From Pinus tabuliformis (taxonomy: Eukaryota; Streptophyta; Pinopsida; Pinales; Pinaceae), in contig CM062811.1 in assembly GCA_031772625.1 (NCBI GenBank), positions 646,426,820 through 646,490,819 on the forward strand: DNA of 64,000 nucleotides, written 5' to 3'. The position numbers were made by a program, and so were the translations under genes. Positions 36,281 to 48,577 of this stretch are shown here, in pieces; position 1 is the stretch's first letter, and each line of letters begins with the position of its first letter. Below the pieces are notes generated by a model. That model ran no database searches, was not told the origin of the DNA, and saw only the letters and a program-made list of their open reading frames with translations.

Positions 36281-37337
36281 CCTCTTTCCAGAGTTTTCCA
36301 TCCTCTGAATCCACTGCTTCCTTCACAGTTCTGGGATCATTATCAGTAACAGACAAAGCAAAATTTGAACTGAAAGCAGATGGACTATACCTTTCTGGCT
36401 GCCTTCTTTCTCGAACTGATCTTCTCACAGCCGGAGTTTGTGGCTCTTCATCTTTTGATTCCTCCTCTGCTGCAGAGTCTGATTCTTCCTCTTTTGGCTC
36501 AAACTCTATCTTCTCAGGTTCCTTTGGTTGGACTTCATGTTGAATAGCATCTTTTACCTCTCTGAACAACACATCTCGGCTGTACACAACCTTCCGTGTG
36601 ACTAGGTTCCAAAGCTTATAACCCTTTAAACCATCCTTATACCCAATAAAGATGCACTTTTCAGATTTACTATCCAACTTGGTTTGTTTCTCCTTTGGAA
36701 CATGTACATATGCATCACATCCAAATACCCTTAGATGTGAAAGAGAGGGTTTCTTACCAGTCCATACTTCTTGTGGAGTCTTATCCTCCAACGCTGATGA
36801 AGGTGATCTATTGATCAGGTAACATGCAGTATCCACCGCCTCTACCCAGAATTCCTGGCCTAACCCGGCACCACTAAGCATGCTTCTTGCCCTTTCCATC
36901 AACGTCTTGTTCATTCTTTCTGCGACTCCATTTTGCTGAGGTGTATATGGAGTAGTCTTCTGCCGTGCTATACCACACTTCTTACAAAATTCTTCAAATT
37001 CCTTGCTGCAAAATTCTCCATCATTATCTGTCCTCAGCACCTTTATCTTCTTCTCTGTCTGATTTTCCACCAGAGCCTTAAATTCTTTAAACCTGTAAAA
37101 GACTTCAGATTTCTTCTTAAGGAAATATATCCATGTATTCCTTGAGAATTCATCTATGAATGATACATAGTACACAGACTTACCCAGTGATGGAACCTTC
37201 ATAGGTCCAAACACATCACTGTGCACAAGCTCTAATATATGTTTCGTCCTCTTACCACTAGAGGGGAAACTCACCCAATTCTGCTTCCCATATACACAAT
37301 TTTCACAGAAATCAAAATCCAGAGAGCTATCATTCAT
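36281..37337 (-). pseudogene. Element D integrase region
   Basis: A zinc-binding segment near CENCVYGKQN precedes the core with HSDVFGPMKVPS, VSFIDEFSRNTW, LRTDNDGEF and TPQQNGVAERMN, so the D,D,E residues are visible. A C-terminal part follows with HLRVFGCDAYVH, GYKLW and an acidic linker leading to RT. The 3' end joins the RT region without a clear boundary. Confidence 0.92.
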
Positions 37338-37340
37338 ACC

Positions 37341-38696
37341 TTATACCATACCTTTACCATGAAGTATTTGAAGGCCCTTCTCTCCAATATTTCCAATCCT
37401 TTGATGCCACAACATGGTCTTCTCTCCAGAGACCACTAGATTTTCTACTCCATTTTCAAAAACCATAGAACTATTGCACCCATCAACAACAGTGCTACCT
37501 TGTAGCTTGTACAGAGTTCCAATCCGAACTCCCCGCATCAATATCAGTGCTCCTCGAACCATCTTGCAGGTATCTTTCTCGAACACCGTCTTTACACCTG
37601 CATCATCCAACTTGCTTACAGAAATCAGATTTCTGGCCAATGTAGGAATATGTAGAACACCCGGAAGTGTTCTAACCCTTCCACCTTGCAACTTCAACTT
37701 TACTTTTCCCCGACCAATGATTCTAGCCTTCCTATCATCTCCTAAGAAGGCATCACCACCATCGTATTTCTCATACTCGCAGAACCACTCTCTATGGGGA
37801 GTGAAGTGAAAGGATGCACCTGAGTCAATCAACCATGCCTCATGATCTACATGTGTACTTGGAGAAGCCAAGTACACATCCCCGCCTTCATCTGAGGTGG
37901 TTTTCGCCTCTTCAGAAGGAGCATCATCAGATCCCTTTCCTTTATCAGGAGCTTTAGATTTACAATTCCTTCTGAAGTGCCCTTCCTTTCCACATTTCCA
38001 GCACACCACCTTTGTAGGTTTTCCTGGAGATTTAGATCTCCCTCTAGATTTAGATCTCCCACTCCATGACTTACTTTTGTTTCTGTTCTGGGACCGTCCT
38101 CGTACAGACAAGGCATTACCATTCTGGTTGTCCATATTTTTCCGTCTCATCTCCTCCGTCAGCAAGGCTGAGACTATTTCATCAAACTGCAAAGCAGTTG
38201 CATTGCTACCTATTGCAATAACCAGACTATCCCACGAATCTGGTAAAGAACACAATAGACTGATGCACTTATCTTCATCTGAAATTTTAATATCAATAGA
38301 TAATAACTGACTTACCATAGTATTAAATGCATTCAGATGCTCTGTCACCGAGTCTCCATCTTTCATCCTCAGGTTATACAGCTTTTTCCGCAGGAACAGT
38401 TTATTCACCAGAGACTTAGATTGGTACAAAGTCCCTAACTTGACCCACAAAGCCTTTGCCATAGCTTCCCCTGATACATTCAGCAATACTGAATCCGAGA
38501 CACACAATCGTATTGTGCTCTTTGCCTTCCGATCCAACTTATTCCATTCTTCATCGGTCATTGCCGATGGTTTAGTACCCAGATCTACCACGATCCACTG
38601 ATCTTTATCCACCAACAGATCCTCCATCTTGAGTTTCCACAACTCAAAATTCTGACCATTGAACTTCTCAATCTCTATCTTTCCACTACTCGCCAT
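37341..38696 (-). pseudogene. Element D gag and protease region
   Basis: The gag start is MASSGKIEIEKFNGQNFELW, a DUF4219/UBN2-type Copia gag. It is followed by a basic SRGRSKS linker and a CCHC zinc knuckle CWKCGKEGHFRRNC. The aspartic protease motif WLIDSGASFHFTP comes next, then the pre-integrase word MLWHQR. Gag packages the RNA and protease matures the polyprotein. The open stretch of about 450 codons shows how little decay D has had. The ATG at 38696 is chosen because it begins the gag family motif. Confidence 0.93.
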
Positions 38697-38804
38697 CTTC
38701 TTTCACCACCAGAATCGATCTCGCAGATCTCCCACTGAACAGGGTCTACCACAGGCCCGAGCGAAACCCCTCAGCAACAAAGGCGTCCCCTTGAAGCCAA
38801 AACA
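38697..38804 (-). other. Element D leader between primer site and gag
   Basis: Short 5' untranslated stretch of about 110 bp, as is common in Copia elements. No other signal. Confidence 0.6.
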
Positions 38805-38816
38805 GCTCTGATACCA
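38805..38816 (-). other. Element D primer binding site
   Basis: On the - strand TGGTATCAGAGC lies 2 bp after the LTR end. It is the initiator-Met type. Confidence 0.93.
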
Positions 38817-38818
38817 AA

Positions 38819-38832
38819 TGTAGGTTTTAACC
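38819..38832 (-). repeat. Middle LTR of the D-F tandem, first 14 bp
   Basis: TGTAGGTTTTAACC is the LTR edge next to the D primer site. The LTR continues at 52239 (after the repeated TAACC), where element E ends. Confidence 0.92.
38828..38832. repeat. Target duplication of element E, left
   Basis: TAACC, repeated exactly at 52234-52238 on the other side of E. Confidence 0.95.
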
Positions 38833-40468
38833 TGTTAGCCTCCTGTTGAAACAGGGTATCATCTTTCATGATTGACATTTTTACATGCCAAATATGTCAT
38901 ACTTTACAAGCTGCAGTGTTCCATATATCCAGAAGAGACCAAAGAAGAAGCCATGAAGTGTGCTGATCCAAATGCCACTGCTGCATTCCATTTTGATGAG
39001 TTGTTCCAATTTTGAAGAATTTCTTAAAGGGAGGTCCAAACAGTCTAATCCTGGTCTCCCTAGGTTTCAATTTCATGTTGTAGAATATAGAGAATGATAT
39101 TTGTCCAAACATTCTAAGCTTGGCAGATTTGTAGATAGGTAGAGAAACTAAGGGACCCAACTGTTTAATCTGGGCCCTGGCAGAAATAAGTGTAGATTTA
39201 AATAGATAAAAATATATATATATATATATATATTGCAAACATGGGTCTACAAGTCTAAGTGCACCCAAAACAAAAAAAAGAAAAAATGTTAGGACAGTAG
39301 GCTAGGTAGGTAGCTGTTTGGTGGCAGAATGATAATTGATGATCAAATTTTGTATCTCACAATGTCTTATCCTTTTAGATCATAGTTATCAGGTAGTTTT
39401 GCATTCAAAGGAGGTACTCAAGCTAGAACTCACTAACCTCCCCTTCTTCTCATTTCCCCCAAGTCACTTATTAACATCCCCCAAGGGGTCAAGGTCTGCT
39501 TGAGCCCCTCAGTTTCATCATTTCCATGACGTTCGCCTTGGTGAGGATCTGCTTCACTCAAGGACTGCTCACTCATCATCTGTGAGCCTTCTTTTCCCCA
39601 ACAAAGCCTAAGGTCTCGCACCTTAGCGCCCTCTGTTCATCTCCATATTAACTACTAACTTTATTATATAAACTCCCTATCAGTTTTTCCCTTTCCCTAT
39701 TAAAATCATGTATATAAAACTCCCTTATGTAAATACTCCCTCCCGGGCATTATAGCCATAATTCTACTGAGTCCAGGAAATAACAGTCCATCTAGGGCTA
39801 TCTTTAGCCTATTCGAGTCATTAAGGAGCTAGTTTGACATCTGGTCAGCTAGTAACCTCTCCCCTAGCCCAAAAACCCATTAAAAACCTTAAAAAAACCC
39901 ATTTTTTGCACCTGTTCCCTACGTTCTGTACATAAAATATTAACCCCGCTTGTCAAGAAACCCATATTCCACCCTTGTCCCTAAGTCTGAATGTAAATAT
40001 ATCAACCCGCGCCTTTTTAACACATAAAAACCCCCATTTCTTAAGTTTAAACCCACCTGCGCAAAAAATTAAAGGAATATTCCTGCGCATATGCCGCCCC
40101 TTATCCCTCCGTCATATCACACTCCCCGCCAGCCGTTGGATCGCCCGCCCCACAGATCAACGGTGGGCAGGCCGTCCCATCCCCGACCTGCCCGACGTTT
40201 AGCGTCCGGGAGATGGGCGGTATTACCGCCGTACCTCCCGCCACGCGTCAAGCGTCGGGCTGTGGCGGAGCCCTCTCCCCCGAAACCACCGTCGTCCATA
40301 AGCGGTGCGCCCCAAAACCGCTTACCGCCCGTGACATCACATCCCACGTCACCCCCCGCCCAGTCACTATGTCGAGTCACCTGCCTGCGTGGCCTCCTGC
40401 CATGTCACTGCCACGTATCCCTGCCACCGTACCTACCACATCATCGTCCATATGTGATGACATCATGC

Positions 40469-40547
40469 TGACGTCATCCCACCATGTCGCCTTGCTGATG
40501 TCATGCTGACGTCACCCGCCGTTCAATGTCACATCATGTTGACGTCA
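40469..40547 (+). promoter_or_regulatory. Cluster of TGACGTCA sites in the E 5' LTR
   Basis: TGACGTCA occurs at 40469-40476, 40507-40514 and 40540-40547. Plant TGA-type bZIP factors bind this palindrome. The cluster sits about 680 bp upstream of the TATA box in U3. Several further CACGTC or CACGTA words lie at about 40330-40420. Function is inferred from motif density only. Confidence 0.55.
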
Positions 40548-41230
40548 TCAGCACTTTTTGGGCGCAAAGGCGCGAAAGTCGCACTTCGGAGCCCCGGAAT
40601 CTAATTCTGAGGCAGTTTTAAATCGCTCATCGCAGGATTTTTTAGGCCGAAATGGATAATCTTCAGGGAATCTTTAGGGAATCTTCTCATCATGCGGCCC
40701 CAGGAAGCCCGAAAGGCCATAAAATGATCCATTTTCTTCACAGAGCATACCGAAAGGAGCAAAAAACAATTTCAGAGGATACAGAGGCCGAACAACGGCC
40801 ATCAATGCGTGATTAGACCCGCAGTACATCATATCAGTAGTCCAGATTTTGTCAAAGAGTATCAGTGGAAGAAAAGACGCCAAAGAGTATCAGCAAAGAT
40901 TTGTTTAGGGGCTCGAAGCACCTGAACATTGATGAAGCCCCCAGAAAGTCAAATCAATAAGCATAAGCCCATCCTTGCCTTCAAATTACCATTAAGGCAT
41001 TCAAAGCACCAGGACAACAAGGAAGCAGAAACCCATGCATATTTATTTCAGAAGACATTGCACCAAGGCACCCAGGACTACATCATTTATTCATTTTCTT
41101 TTACGGCCGACCCCAGCGCAGCCTGAGAATTTTCATGCATTTATTTCAGATAGGAGTAGGTCAATAAATTATTTTTTATGATCTGATTAGGTCAAGATAT
41201 AATAAAAGCAGTAGATAGAAAGTTTTGCAC

Positions 41231-41238
41231 TATATATA
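41231..41238 (+). promoter_or_regulatory. Putative TATA box in the E 5' LTR
   Basis: TATATATA followed by CC-rich sequence. The same site is at 51402-51409 in the 3' LTR. It would place the U3/R boundary about 30 bp downstream and the R-U5 part at about 41260-42061. Confidence 0.65.
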
Positions 41239-42064
41239 CCACCCTCTGTATAGTTTTAAGGGTTGGTAAATTGAGAGTTCGTCACTAGAGACTCGTTGTG
41301 TATACCTGAATTTTTCTGTAATCAAAGATTGTCGAAAGCTTGGAGAGCGAACTGTCTGTTGTTGATAAATGCTTTGGAGACTGAAGATGGAATTCTTGTG
41401 CTGCGGCCTGAAGCAATAAGTGCCTCTTGTCTCTGTTTATGTGTTTGCCATTATCTAAATAGCAGGAAAAAAGAATAGCCTAGAATTAGTTTAAATACTC
41501 TCTATGCTCAATTTCTGCTGCCTCTTGATGTTTTCCTCTGAATGAATTGGTTATGAATATTGAATTCCTTCTGGCTCATGTTTACCCCAATTCACCTGTG
41601 TTGGCCAATTATCTAGGGATTCTTAACTGCCCCTAGGTAGCGCCTCGTTACTTTCTCTGCTAATCTATTGGAGAGATTCTTAACTGCCTCTCTTTCTTTA
41701 GCATTCATTTCATCCTTTAAACCTAAAAATTGCTTCAAGCTCAACTATCTTGCTCCATGTTCCCTCACTGTTATTAAGGAAACGCACCAGCAGTTCCCCT
41801 CGTCGACTCCACGCTCAATGGTTTGAAAAATTCAGACTATACTCTGCCTCTCTACCTGAAAGTGTCAATTTTCCCACCAAAACAAAACAAAAAACCCTCT
41901 GGACCCAAGACCTAGCCTAAAATCCTTTCAAACAAAGCTAAATCTAAAAGAGAGAGCCCTCTCTAATTGCAGGTTGGCTAGAACCTGCAGTCCAAAGTTG
42001 GTTTGTGGTTACCTCGGTCGTATCCCTTTCTTAACCTTCAGGGACAACCTGAGTGATAACATAA

Positions 42065-42081
42065 TGGCGACTCCACTGGGA
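42065..42081 (+). other. Element E primer binding site
   Basis: TGGCGACTCCACTGGGA lies 3 bp after the LTR end. From memory it fits the complement of the 3' end of plant tRNA-Arg ending ...GGAGTCG-CCA. Element G has nearly the same site. Confidence 0.85.
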
Positions 42082-42367
42082 ATTTTCCTCAGTTAATTTT
42101 ACAAAGTTTCACGAAGAAGGTTAAAAATCCCCTGTAGAAATCGATTTTCTAATTGCTGTATATTTCCTAAAACTACAGATGAAGCCTGAATGTCAGCCAG
42201 GAAGCCTTTGAAACTGTTTTTGTTTTACCTTAACAGGTTTAGATAAAAGCTGCTTCAGCCAATCTTCATGCTAGTTTTAAGATATACACAGCCATTCCAA
42301 AATCTTATCTGGCCCTTGTGAATACAAAAATATTCCAAAAAAATATACCAAAAAAAAAAGAAAACAA
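42082..42367 (+). other. Element E leader
   Basis: An untranslated stretch before gag, ending in an A-rich run at about 42327-42364. No other signal. Confidence 0.6.
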
Positions 42368-44668
42368 GTGCGGAAGCTGGCTCCCAAGAAAATTTCACGA
42401 TATACAAGGTCAAACCCAGACCCAGATCCTCCAGTTGTTTTTGAAAACTCTAACATAATCCCTAAAATCCTTAGGAAGCAAGAAAGACAGGAAAATTTTG
42501 CTGATAAAACCCCTGAAACAGCTTACCCTAGCTCTGTTCCAACCCCTGTCAAAGTTTTATTCCAGTCTACCCCTGCTTCCCCTTGTTCGTCATCCACATC
42601 TCATAGCAATCCTTCCACACCTTCATTCACTGCACATATTCCCAATACCACTACTGTTATCCCTGTTATCCCCGTTGTTCCTTTTATCCCCGTTGTTCCA
42701 CTTATATCGGCCAATATGGCTAATAGATATGCACCCCTGCAATTACCTGCTAACGCTGTGGCTTTACCCCAAGATTACCAATCGAAAATCTCATATTTTG
42801 ATTCCACTAGTCCTTTCACAGCCATTCAGCATGCCAAAAAGATGCAAGACTATTTTGAGAACTACGAAATAGATGATGACAGCGTGAGAATGAGAATTTT
42901 TGTTCAGAGTCTAACAGGTGATGTGAGAACTTGGTTCAGATCACTCGCTGCAAATTCCATAACCACTCCTGATGAGCTTTACCTATCCTTTACCAACAGA
43001 TGGGAGAAAAAGAAAGATCCCTTGCACATACTAGCTGAATATGATACAATTAAATGAGGTCCTCAAGAGACCGTTTTAGAATACTGTGCAAGATTCAACA
43101 ATGTATATAATGCGATACCACAGAATTTAAGGCCTCCACCCGACCTTGCCTTGTACAAATTTCCTGATGGTTTTGACCCTGATATGGCATATCAGTTGAA
43201 AGAAAGAGCTCCTGAAACCCTTGAAGACGCGCAAAAGGTTGCTGTCACGGTAGAAGCCAACTTAATTGCCAAAAGAAATAGAGCCCGAATGGAAAAGAGA
43301 ACCACCTTTAAGGAAGAACCCTCAGCCTTCGACCAGAAGCTTGATGCTATCATCAATGGCCTGCAAAGACTAGGAGAGAGGGTAGAAAATGTGGAGAGAA
43401 AGGCATCATGGGAAGGACAACAGTCTAATCCCATAAAAAATCCCAATTTTAGGAGAACGCAGAACATAAATGCTGGTAGGTCTAACCAAGACCATGATAT
43501 AAGACCCCCTTTTCAAGATAACTATGTAGAAGGATCTACTTCTAGTGAACCTATAGATGACTCTCACATGAACTTAATGGATCTAAAGGGTGAGCATCAA
43601 ACTTTCCTGACACAAGAAGACCAAAATGAGCATGACTGCAATCAATTTCAGACTAAATCTGGCGAGTCTTTTGATTTTAAACAAGGTTATGATACTGCTG
43701 TGTATGAAGTACACAAACAGTATAAGCTCAGAACCAGGACCATTGACATCTCTGAGCCTAGCAAGACAAAGGAAAGTAAACAACCCAACAAGATTAAAAA
43801 CAAAGCTGTTGTAACAGAACCAGCTGATATGACTGTCCCAAACCCACATCAAGTGACTGTAGAAGATATAACAGACACTCAACCTTCTGTTGAGCAGCCT
43901 CTGCCACCTCCCTCTTCAAAAGAAAATTCAAATAGCGTTCCACAAAGCACTCCTGAAAATGTAAAACTGCAAGCAGAAATTTCCCATAACACTGATAAGC
44001 GAGACCAGATTGCCGAGAATGCAAATGAAAAAGAAAAAACTGCCATTATCAACAGCAAAACTCCACTAGAGAAGCCTTTTAGTTTAGAAACAGAGATTGG
44101 AAAACTCAAGATAGCCATTCCTCTTTCAGAATTGGCTAAACACGATGTATATAGGCAACAAATTCAAAGGTCACTTCAACTCCCAGAAAACAAAGATGAT
44201 GTAAATGTTTTGGATGATTACCATGAACTATTGTTTGGACCAGAAGTTAATGGAAAGTCAACACAAGGACCTGTCCCACCCTTTTATGTCAGTCTGCATA
44301 TACATGACAAAGTTTTACACAATGCTATGTTTGACTCAGGGGCATTGCACAATCTTATGCCCAAAGAAGTTATGGAAAAGCTGAATCTCGACATCACAAG
44401 ACCTTACAAATATTTATACTCATTTGACTCAAGTCAAGTGAAATGTTTAGGCCTCATTAAAGATCTATGTGTCTCCTTAGTCCAATATCCCAACAAGACC
44501 ATCCTCATGGATGTAGTAGTGGCTGACATCCCCCCAAAGTATGGTATGCTCCTCTCGAGATCATGGGGAGCAAAGCTCCAAGGATCCCTTCAATTAGACC
44601 TTTCCTACGCTACCATTTCAGTCTTTGGGCAACCAAAGAGACTGTACAGAGAAACGCTGATGAAATAA
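42368..44668 (+). pseudogene. Element E gag and protease region
   Basis: A Pro/Ser/Thr-rich N-terminus leads to the retrotransposon gag (capsid) domain at about 42760-43250, with AIQHAKKMQDYFENYEID, LTGDVRTWFRSLA and FTNRWEKKKDPLH. A long charged linker of low complexity follows at about 43280-44240. The aspartic protease lies at about 44280-44620, with the active-site word MFDSGALHNLMP and the C-terminal GMLLSRSWG. Gag forms the particle and protease cuts the polyprotein. No CCHC knuckle was seen. Slightly decayed; belongs to a nearly whole element. Confidence 0.9.
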
Positions 44669-44725
44669 GTAGTAAGTAGTGAAAGCAAGCCTGAAAATTT
44701 TCCCATTTTTTCAATTCATTTCGAT

Positions 44726-47700
44726 ATGGATTCTTTCATTTTATTCAATGATGATTCAAATCTGCCCACTAATAAGGAGCCTTTGGCTCTAGAACAACAA
44801 GTGCACATCAATGAAGAAACGGTTGCCCATAACAGAGAAATTGTCAAAACAGTAAATGCAACCAGCATGTTACAAGAACCTCCCCAAACAGAAATTTTAA
44901 ATCTGCCCAACCCTGATTCAGATGACACTCTTAGCATTGTCAACAAGCCAGAAATCACATGGTTCTTACAGTTTGATGGTTCTGTCAACAAGTTAGGAGC
45001 AGGGGCAGGTGTCTGGATTCACAATACACATGATAATCATGCAGAAGGACATGCCTATAGACTAAATTTCAAATGCACAAATAACATGGCAGAGTATGAG
45101 GCTCTGCTGTTAGGCCTTAAACTGCTGAAAACTCTAGGTGCTGTAAAAGTGTCTATCTTAGGTGACTCTGATCTAGTTATACAACAGATGAAATGTAATT
45201 TTGTTACCAATGACAACAAAATGAGAGCCTACAGAACTGCTGCTACTAACATACTCCAGGCATTCAGTGAATTCAAGCTTGACAAGATTTCCAGAAATCA
45301 CAACATTCATGCACACAGCCTAGCCACCTTCGCGAGTACATGCAAGCTCCCTTTTGACCCGAATCATCACTTCACAGCCGAAATAAAACATAGGCCCACC
45401 GTCCCAAATAATGTCAGAGATTGGCAAGTATTCGAGAATGATGCCCAGATTAATAATTTCCTTACCCTCGAGCATGAATTTTCAAATATTCACATTGACA
45501 TGGATGCCATGACAGATTCTGAACAGCAGAGAAATGAAAGTCAGCAAGTTCTAACCACTGCAACAGCCAAACAGATTCTGAAGCCAACCATTTTTGACAA
45601 TGAAAACATTGAACAACTGAAACAAACACAGGCAGAAGAAGTAGACAGAACAGAGGCAGAGGTCATTGACTTGAAAGATAATTTTTTGCCTGCTGGACTA
45701 ACTCCGCTAGAAGACATGTTTGACTCTAATGACGTTCCCAGAAAACCAAAACTGCAACCAATAAACACGGAAATTGAAGAACACAACATTGGGACACCAG
45801 AGAACCCAAAAATGATCAAACTGTCCAAAAATTTGCCACCTGATCAAAAGCCCAAGTACATTGACTTATTCAAAGAATTTCAAGATGTATTTGCTTGGAG
45901 CTATGAGGATTTGAAATCCTATGATACATCAGTGATTCAACACGAGATCCCATTGAAGCCCAATGAGAAGCCTTTCAAACAGAAATTGAGAAGAATCAAC
46001 CCTGTGCTACTTCCCCCGATTGAAAAAGAAGTAAAAAGGATGTGGGAAGCAGGCATTATAGCCCCTATCAGATTCTCTGAGTGGGTGTCCAACCTAGTGC
46101 CTACAAGAAAAAAGACAGGTGAAATCAGACTTTGTGTAGATCTCAGAAATTTAAATCAAGTCTCCTTAAAAGACCACTATCCCCTACCCAAAATGGACCA
46201 CATATTGCAGAGAGTAGTGGGAGCATCTAGAATTTCCCTGCTAGATGGTTTTTCAGGTTTCAACCAAATACTTGTTCACCCAGACGACCAAGACAAAACT
46301 GCCTTTACCACACCCTGGGGAACATTTAAGTATGTAAAGATGCCATTCAGACTTAAAAAAGATGGTGCTACCTTTCAACGTGCAATGGATATTGCTTTCG
46401 CCAAAGAAATACATGACTTCCTAATTGTCTACCTTGATGACTTAACCCCATTTTCCAAATCTGATGAAGAACACCTCAAGCATCTCAGGCAAATTTTCAT
46501 GACATGTAGGAAATATGGCATTTCCTTGAACCCCAAGAAGTCTCTGTTTGGCCTTGAAGAAGGAAAATTACTTGGCCACATTATATCAAAGGATGGGATC
46601 AGAATTGATCCTAAGAGAATACAGGCCATCCTCCAAATTCCATACCCCAGAAACATAAAAGAGCTACAAGCATTCCTTGGGAAAATCAACTTTTTGAGAA
46701 GATTCATTCAAAATCTGGTTGAATTAATAAGATTGTTAAGCAACATGTTAAAGAAGGATGCCAAGGTAAGATGGTCCCTGGAAGCCAAGCAAGCATTTGA
46801 GAGTATCATATCCGCCTTAACCCAAGCCCCTGTCCTAACTAGTCCACAATTTGACAAAGATTTTATCATATTCTCGTTTGCATCAGAGCATACAATAGCT
46901 GCTGTCATTTTGCAAAAGGATGAACACGGAGCTGAAAAACCAATCGCTTTTTTCAGCAGAGCTTTAAGAGACGCCCTGTTAAAATACCCAATCATGGAAA
47001 AACAAGCCTACGCACCTGTTAAGGCCATCAAGGATTTCAGAGTGTACATTTTATATTCACACGTGATTGCCTATGTCCCACACGCTGCTGTAAAAGACAT
47101 TTTGACCCAAGAGGGACTAGAAGGCAAAAGAGGTAAGTGGATTGCAAACATCCTCGAATATGACATAGAAATAAAACCAACCAAGCTGATAAAAGGACAA
47201 GGTTTAGCTAAACTGATGTCCGAAACAAACTTTCAGGCCTTAGACATAAACCAGCTGGACAATGAACCGGAGCTAGCGACTCCACAGATCAGTGAAATCT
47301 TTTTACAATCCCCATGGTACACTGATATATGCTTTGTATTGTCAAACCTGTGTGCTCCCCCAGGATTGTCCAGAACCAAGAAAATATTTTTAAAAATGAA
47401 GGCTTTGAGATTTGGTGTTATAGATGGTGCATTATTTTGGAGAAATCATGAAGGTATATTGTTAAATTGTTTAATCATGAATGAAACTAACAATGTCATG
47501 AAAGAATTCCATGCAGGTGATTGTGGAGGACATCTCTACTGGAAGTCCACAGCAGACAAAATCCTGAGGGCTGGTTTCTACTGGCCCACTCTTTTTGTAG
47601 ATGTAAAAAAGTTTTCCACGACATGTCACAAGTGCCAAATTTTTGAAGGCAAGAGAAAATTGTTGCCCCTGCCCCTTAAACCCATCTCCACCGAAAAACC

Positions 47701-48577
47701 TTTTCAACAATGGGGTCTTGACTTCATTGGAGAAATTCATCCCTCTTCCTCAGGCCAGCACAAATGGATCCTAGCAGCCACCGATTATTTCACCAAGTGG
47801 GTTGAATCCATTCCCTGTAGACAAGCCAATGATACGATCATTATCCAATTCCTTGAATGCAACATCCTTTCCAGATTTGGCTGCCCTAAGAAAATCATCA
47901 CTGACAATGTCGCTGCCCTTAAGTCCAAAAAGATGATCAATTTCTGCCATAAGTTTCATATCACCCTGGGCCACTCTACAGCATATTACCCTCAAGGTAA
48001 TGGATTGGCCGAATCATCTAACAAGAGCCTCATTAACATCATAAAGAAAATTCTAGAAGAAAACAAGAAAAACTGGCACAAAAAGCTGGTGAACGCCCTA
48101 TGGGCAGATAGACTTTCAAACAAAAGATCAATTGGAATGAGCCCTTATGAGCTGGTATATGGCATGGAGGCTAGATTTCCTTCATCCCTGGGCATTCCTA
48201 CTATCAAGCTGTTATAGGAAATTCAGGGTGAACCAAATAATATTCAAAGAATAATTAATCAAACAATTCACCTTCAGCAAACCAAAGAACAAGTCTATGA
48301 CAGAGCACAAATCTTACAAGAAAAGCTCAAAAAGATGTTTGATAAGAGAGCTAAAGCTGAAGATTTCAGTATTGGTGACAAAGTTTTGAAGTGGGACTCA
48401 AGAAGAGAAGACAAGGGCAAACATGCCAAGTTTGACTTTCTATGGAAAGGTCCATTTGTAATTTCTGTTGTTCAAGGAAACAACACCTATTTTCTCATAT
48501 CTATGGAGAACAGCACTGTTGAAGAAGGCCCTGTAAATGGAAGGATGTTGAAACATTACCACGATCCTTGTTGTTGA
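44726..48577 (+). pseudogene. Element E pol region: RNase H-like, RT, RNase H, integrase
   Basis: Order of domains: (1) an RNase H-like domain at about 44950-45340 with FDGS, NNMAEYEALL and GDSDLV, giving a D-E-D set; (2) RT at about 45850-46720 with LCVDLRNLNQVSLKD, the YLDDL active site at 46430 and LLGHIISKDGI; (3) the RT-linked RNase H at about 46780-47200 with SFASEHTIAAVIL and EKQAYAPVKA; (4) integrase from about 47490 with an H-H-C-C zinc finger ending CHKCQIF, the core word GLDFIGEI, TDNVAAL and QGNGLAESSNKS; (5) an integrase C-terminal WKGPFVI segment at about 48335-48577. Most of this is one open stretch of about 1160 codons. The element is a fossil that looks nearly whole. Confidence 0.93.

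Larger units (their letters stand above)
34319..38832 (-). mobile_element. Element D: Ty1/Copia, close to whole, left member of a tandem
   Basis: D has a left (3') LTR at 34319-34732 and an interior at 34733-38818. Its right (5') LTR begins at 38819 and is split by element E after 14 bp, continuing at 52234-52624. The interior carries gag, protease, integrase, RT and RNase H in Copia order. Only about three breaks are seen, so it is young compared with A-C. The same LTR also serves as the 3' LTR of F. The 5 bp to the left are GGAGG; the matching duplication should lie outside the window. Confidence 0.93.
38833..42061 (+). repeat. Element E 5' LTR
   Basis: 3229 bp, TGTTAGCC to GATAACA. It contains a TA microsatellite at about 39213-39235, a GC-rich block at about 40085-40560 and a TATA box at 41231. 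Open frames within it (for example 40091-40471) owe their length to the GC-rich block and lack domains. Confidence 0.95.

Noticed and set aside
37897-38310. 137-codon + strand frame opposite the D gag
   Set aside because: Shadow of the gag-protease region on the - strand.
40091-40509. Overlapping Pro/Arg-rich frames on both strands, repeated at 50273-50781
   Set aside because: These are open because the LTR block is GC-rich and poor in stop codons; they are non-homologous to known proteins and are duplicated with the LTR.
42065-42081. tRNA-like matches at the primer sites taken as tRNA genes
   Set aside because: Only 12-18 bp matching the tRNA 3' end are present, next to LTRs; no cloverleaf.
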